The translations under genes were made by a program, and so were the position numbers. Under the pieces are notes generated by a model, which had not been told where the DNA came from, did not search any database, and saw only the letters and a program-made list of their open reading frames with translations. Below, piece by piece: positions 59,601 through 64,000 of a stretch of 64,000 nucleotides of DNA (position 1 is the stretch's first letter; the number at the start of each line of letters is the position of its first letter). The stretch lies in assembly GCF_051014685.1 (NCBI RefSeq), contig NW_027478600.1, forward strand, positions 835,852 to 899,851. The letters run 5' to 3'. This DNA is from Ptiloglossa arizonensis. Taxonomy: Eukaryota > Arthropoda > Insecta > Hymenoptera > Colletidae.

Positions 59601-62600
59601 CTCAAAATTTGCACATTTCTGATGCTCGAAAAACGAATAACTAGAACGGCCTACGGGAAAAGTACGCATACCGTTGTATTCGGCGGGTTTCTCTTTCAGA
59701 TGCCAACAGAAGTTTGCGGATTGGTCATTTCCGTTCGCGAGATATTGGCAGTTTGGAGTAAGAAATGCATGAGAAACTCAAAATTTTCAGCATATTCTAA
59801 TGCTCGAACGAATATCCAGACGGCCTAGGGGAAAGTACACACACCGTTGTAATCGGGGGGCAGTTTTCTACATTCAGATGCAACAGAAATTTTGCGGATT
59901 GTCAATCCGTTCGCGAGATATGGCAGTTGGAGGTAAGAAAACGTTTGAGAAACTCAAAATTTTCGCAGTTCTGATGCTCGATACGAATAACTAGAAACGC
60001 TAGGGAGAAGTACACCTACCGTTGTAATCGCGAGGTTTCTACTTTCAGATGCAACAGAAATTTGCGGATTGGTCAAATCCGTTCGCGGAGATATGCATTT
60101 GGAGTAGAAACGATGAGATACTCAAAATTTTCGCAGTTCCGATGCTCGAAACGAATAACTGAACGGCTAGGGGAGAAGTACAACTACCGTTGTAATCGGC
60201 GAGTTTCTACTTTCAGATGCAACAGAAGGAATTTGCGGATTGGTCAATCCGTTCGCGAGATATCGCAGTTTGGGAGGTTAGAAACGTTTGAGAAACTCAA
60301 AATTTTCGCAGTTCTCAGATGCTCGATACGGATTAATAGAACGGCCTAGGGGATAAGTACACATACCGTTGTAATCGGGCGAGTTCCTACCTTTCAGATG
60401 CAACAAAATTTGCGGATTGTCAATCCGTTCGCGAGATATGGCAGTTGGAGGTATAAAAACCGTTTGAGAAACTCAAAATTTTCGCAGTTCTGATACTCGA
60501 AACGATAACTAGAACGGCCAGGGAAAAGTACGCATATCGTTGTAATCGCCGGGTTTCTACTTCAGATGCAACAGAAGTTTTGCGGATTGGTCATTCCGTT
60601 CGCGAGATCTTGCCAGTTTGGAGGTAACAAACGGTTTGAGGAAACTCAAAATTTTCGCAGTCTGATACTCGAAACGGGATAACTAGAACGGCCTAGGGGC
60701 AAGTACGCATACCGTTGTACATCGGGCGAGTTTCTACTTTCAGAGCCACAGAAATTTTGCGGATTGGTCAATCCCGTTCGCGAGATATGGCAGTTTGGAG
60801 GTAAGAAACGTTGAGAAACTCAAAAATTTCGCAGTTCTGATGCCGTTACGAATAACTAGAACGGCCTAGGGGAAAAGTACACCTACCGTTGGTAATCGGC
60901 GAGTTTCTATTTCAGATGCACAGAAATTTTGCGGATTGGTCAATCGTTCGCGAGATATCGCAGTTTGGAGGTTAGAAACGCTTGAGAACTCAAAATTTTC
61001 AGCAGTTCCGATGCTCGAAACGAATAACTGAACGGGCCTAGGGGAGAAGTACACCTACCGTTGTAATCCGGGCGAGTCTACTTTCAGATGCAACAGAAAT
61101 TTTGCGGATTGGTTCAATCCGTTCGCGAGATATCGCAGTTTGAGGTTAGAAACGCTTGAGCAACTCAAAATTTCCCATTTCTGATGCTCGAAACGAATAC
61201 TAGAACGCCTACGGGAAAAGTACGCCATACCGTTGTAATCGGCCGGGTTTCTACCTTTCAGATGCACAGAAGTTTGCCGATTGGTCATTCCGTTCGCGAG
61301 ATATGGCAGTTTGAGGAAAGAAATGCATGAGAAACTCAAATTTTCGCAGTCTGATGCTCGAAAACGATTAACCAGAACGGAATAGGAAAAGTACACATAC
61401 CGTTGTAATCGGCGGAGTTTCTACATTCAGATGCAACAGAAATTTGCGATTTGGTCAATCCGTTCGCGAGATATGTCAGTTTGGAGGTAGAAACGTTTGA
61501 GAAACTCAAAAATTCCTCCGCAGTTCTGATTGCCTCGAAAACGGAAACTGGAACGGCCTAGGGGAAAAGTACGCATACCGTTGTAATCGGGCGAGTTTCT
61601 ACTTTCAGATGCACAGAAATTTTGCGGATTGGTCAAATCCGTTCGTCGGAGATATGGCAGTTTGGAGGTAAGAAAAACGTTTTGAGAAAACTCAAATTTT
61701 CGCAGTTCAGATGCTCGGAACGAATAACAGAAGGCCCAGTGTAAAGTACGCATAACGTGGTAATCGGGCGAGTTTCTACTTTCAGATTGCAACAGAAATT
61801 TGCGGATTGTCAATCCGTTCGCGAGACATGGAGTTTGCATGTAAGAAACGCTTGAGAAACTCAAAATTTTCGCAGGTTCGATTCTCGAAACGAATAACTA
61901 GAACGGCCTAGGGGAAAAGTACGCATACCGTGTAATCGGCGAGTTTCTTACTTTCAGATGCTACAGAAATTTTGCGGATTGGTCAATCCGTTCGCCGAGA
62001 TATGCAGTTTGGAGGTAAGAAACGCTTGAGATCTCAAATTTCCCAGTTCTGATGATCGGATACGATAACAGAACGGGCCCAGTGTAAAGTACGCATAACG
62101 TTGTAATCGGGCGAGTTTCTACTTTCAGATGCAACAGATATTTTGCGGATTGGTCAATCGTCGCGAGACATGGCAGTGTGCATGTAAGAAACGCTTGAGA
62201 AACTCAAAATTTTCGCAGTCTGATTCTCGAAACGGAATAACCAGAACGGCCCAGTGGGAAAGTACGCATACCGTTGTAATCGGCGAGTCTTCTACTTTCG
62301 AGCAACAAAAAATTTGCGGATTTGGTCACTCCGTTCGCGCGATATGGCAGTTTGAGGTAAGAACGGATGAGAAAACTCCCACTCATTTTCGCAGTTCTGA
62401 TGCTCGAAACGAATAACTGAAACGGCCTAGGGGAAAAGTACACATACGTTGTAATCGGGCGAGTTTCTACTAACAGATGCAAACAGAAATTTTGCGGATT
62501 GCTCAATCCGTACCCGTGATATGGCAGTTTGGGAAGTAGAAACGTTGCGAAACTCAAAATTTTCGCAGTTCTGATGCTCGCAACGGTTAACTAGAACGGC

Positions 62601-64000
62601 TAGGGGAAAAGTACGCATACCGTTGCAATCGCGAGTTCTACTTCAGATTGCAACAGAAATTTTGCGGATTGGTCAATCCGTTCGCGAGATATGGCAGTTT
62701 GGAGGTAAGGAAAACGTGAGAAACTCAAATTTTCGCATGTTTCTGATGCTCGATACGAATAACTAGAACGGCCTAGGGGAAAAGTCCACCTACCGTTGTA
62801 ATCGGCGAGTTTCCTACTTTCAGATGCAATAGAAATATTGCGGATTGGTCAATCCGTTCGCGAGATATCGCAGTCCTTGGAGTTAGAAACGCTTGAGCAA
62901 CTAAAAATTTTCACATTTCTGATGACTCGAAAAACGAATAACTAGAACGGCCCTACGGGAAAAGTACGCATACCGTTGTAATCCGGGCGGGTTCTCTACT
63001 TTCAGATGCACAGAGTTTTGCGGATGGTCATTCCGTTCGCGAGAGATATGGCAGTTTGTGAGGTAAGAAATGGCATGAGAAACATCAAAATTTTTCGCAG
63101 TTCCTGATGCTCGAAACGAATAACCAGAACGCCTAGGGGAAAAGTACACATACCGTTTGTAATCGGCGAGTTTCTACAATTCAAGATGCACAGAAATTTT
63201 GCGGATTGGTCAATCCGTTCGCGAGATCTGGCAGTTTGGAGGTAAGAACGGATGAGAAACTCAAGATTTTCCGCAGTTCCGATGCCGAAACGAATAACTG
63301 GAACGGCCTAGGGAGAAGTACACCTACCGTTGTAATCGGCGAGTTTCTACTTTCAGATGCAACGAATTTTGCGGATTTGTCAATCCGTTCGAGAGATATC
63401 GCAGTTTTGGAGGGTTAGAACGCTTGTGCAACTCAAATTTGCACATTTCTGATGCTCGAAACGAAAAACTAGAACGGCTACGGGAAAAGTACGCATACCG
63501 TTGTATCGCCGGGTTTCTACTTCAGATGCCAACAGATGTTTTGCCCGGATGGGTCATTCACGTTCGCGAGATATGGCAGATTGGAGGTAGAAATGCATGA
63601 GAAAACTCAAACTTTCGCAATTCCTGATGCTTCGAAACGAATATCCAGAACGGCCTAGGGGAAAAGTACACAATACCGTTGTAATCGGGCGAGTTTCTAC
63701 ATTCAGATGCAACAGAAATTTTGCGATTGGTCAATCCGTTCGCGAGATTATGGCAGTTTGGAGGTAAGTACGTTTGAGAAACTCAAAAATTTCGCAGTTC
63801 TGATGCTCGATACGAATAACTAGAACGGCCTAGGGGAAAAGTACACCTACGTTGTAATCGGACGAGTTTCTACTTTCAGATGCAACAGAAATATTGCGGA
63901 TTGGTCAATCCGTTCGCGAGATATCGCAGTTGGAGGTTTAGAAACGCTTGAGCAAACTCAAAATTTTCACATTTCTGATGCTCGAAAACGAAATAACTAG
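55921..64000 (+). repeat. Same satellite with dense small indels (probable unpolished tail)
   Basis: From 55,921 (GACATGCAG for GACATGGCAG) one-base gains and losses appear and become more frequent toward the end, several per monomer after about 58 kb. Examples are AATAACAGAACGGCCAGTGG near 55,990, CTCAAAAATTTTTCGC near 59,425, CGGGGGGCAG near 59,857 and CATGAGAAACATC near 63,075. Monomer types and HOR markers remain recognisable (CGGTTAACTAG near 56,332, CAACGGTTAAC near 62,582, CCCAGTG types near 61.7 and 62.1 kb), so the underlying array is the same HOR family, about 46 monomers. No gene is supported here; the somewhat longer open frames (up to about 145 codons) come from indels moving between frames. 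Confidence 0.9.

Larger units (their letters stand above)
1..64000 (+). repeat. 175-bp satellite DNA array, head-to-tail
   Basis: Every part of the window reads as copies of one 175-bp unit in a single orientation, about 365 copies. Landmarks such as GGCCTAGGGG, CGTTGTAATCGGG, TTCGCGAGATATGGCAG and CTCAAAATTTTCGCAG recur once per unit. From about 3.6 to 55.9 kb each landmark keeps the same position modulo 175. Neighbouring monomers differ by substitutions at a modest number of positions, while copies one HOR apart are nearly identical. No unique DNA, transposon or inversion interrupts the array. The unit length is in the range of known centromeric satellites (human alpha 171, Arabidopsis 178, Xenopus Fcr1 174 bp). 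That comparison is of length only; I do not recognise this sequence family. A centromeric or pericentromeric role is inference from organisation, not shown directly. Confidence 0.97.

Noticed and set aside
61427..61864. Longest open frame in the window, 145 codons, minus strand
   Set aside because: It lies in the indel-rich tail, where frameshifts join the three satellite frames by chance. Its segments are the same frame fragments seen elsewhere.
1..64000. CRISPR-like array of direct repeats
   Set aside because: The repeated unit is contiguous 175-bp DNA with no short-repeat/unique-spacer alternation and no cas genes.
55921..64000. Naturally degenerate array edge
   Set aside because: Changes are mostly one-base indels with an abrupt start, while HOR order and substitution markers stay intact. 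Sequencing error explains this better; kept as an alternative in the findings.
1..64000. Assignment to a named satellite or species
   Set aside because: Unit length alone resembles several known centromeric satellites, but I do not recognise the sequence. A database search (Dfam, Repbase, NCBI nt) would be decisive and could not be run.

Overview
The whole 64 kb window is one head-to-tail satellite DNA array. I find no protein-coding gene, RNA gene, transposon, CRISPR array or other unique sequence. The repeat unit is 175 bp, about 43% GC, always in the same orientation, and the window holds about 365 units. A long single-family tandem array of nucleosome-sized units, layered into higher-order repeats (HORs), points to eukaryotic centromeric or pericentromeric heterochromatin. 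I cannot name the species or a published satellite from the sequence. The monomer is CpG-rich (13 CpG in 175 bp, observed/expected about 1.6), which is unlike a heavily methylated, mutation-decayed repeat.

Layout. (1) 1-5,191: a 22-monomer tandem relation in which 1-1,340 recurs at 3,852-5,191. The only length irregularity I see in the first 55.9 kb is here, +1 bp near 3,607. (2) 5,792-23,548: a long block that recurs at 27,317-43,323 with only scattered substitutions by eye. The two copies differ by whole-monomer indels: an 11-monomer tandem duplication (1,925 bp) present only in the first, and one extra monomer (175 bp) present only in the second. (3) 23,618-27,320, between the copies: a mosaic of two further partial copies of the same block, taken from different places and joined in phase. 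(4) 39,035-44,308 (and the matching 19,260-23,548): an 18-monomer (3,150 bp) HOR in tandem. (5) 44-56 kb: another HOR domain with 16-, 17- and about 18-monomer units (2,800, 2,975 and about 3,100 bp), plus recent one-monomer and three-monomer duplications. (6) 55,921-64,000: the same satellite and the same HOR markers, but with abrupt, mostly one-base indels that become denser toward the end. This looks like unpolished long-read sequence at a contig end rather than biology.

Inside the monomer, four features stand out. One is a CENP-B-box-like 17-mer (7 of 9 core positions, 12 of 17 overall). The second is a 16-bp dyad, CGGATTGGTCAATCCG. The third is a second small dyad that runs into an A4T4 tract. 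The fourth is an arrangement resembling a splice acceptor, a 57-nt open in-phase block and a splice donor, recurring once per unit. The short open frames seen throughout (about 60-96 codons, both strands) are by-products of the repeat: 175 is not divisible by 3, so the frame shifts every unit and no frame stays open.
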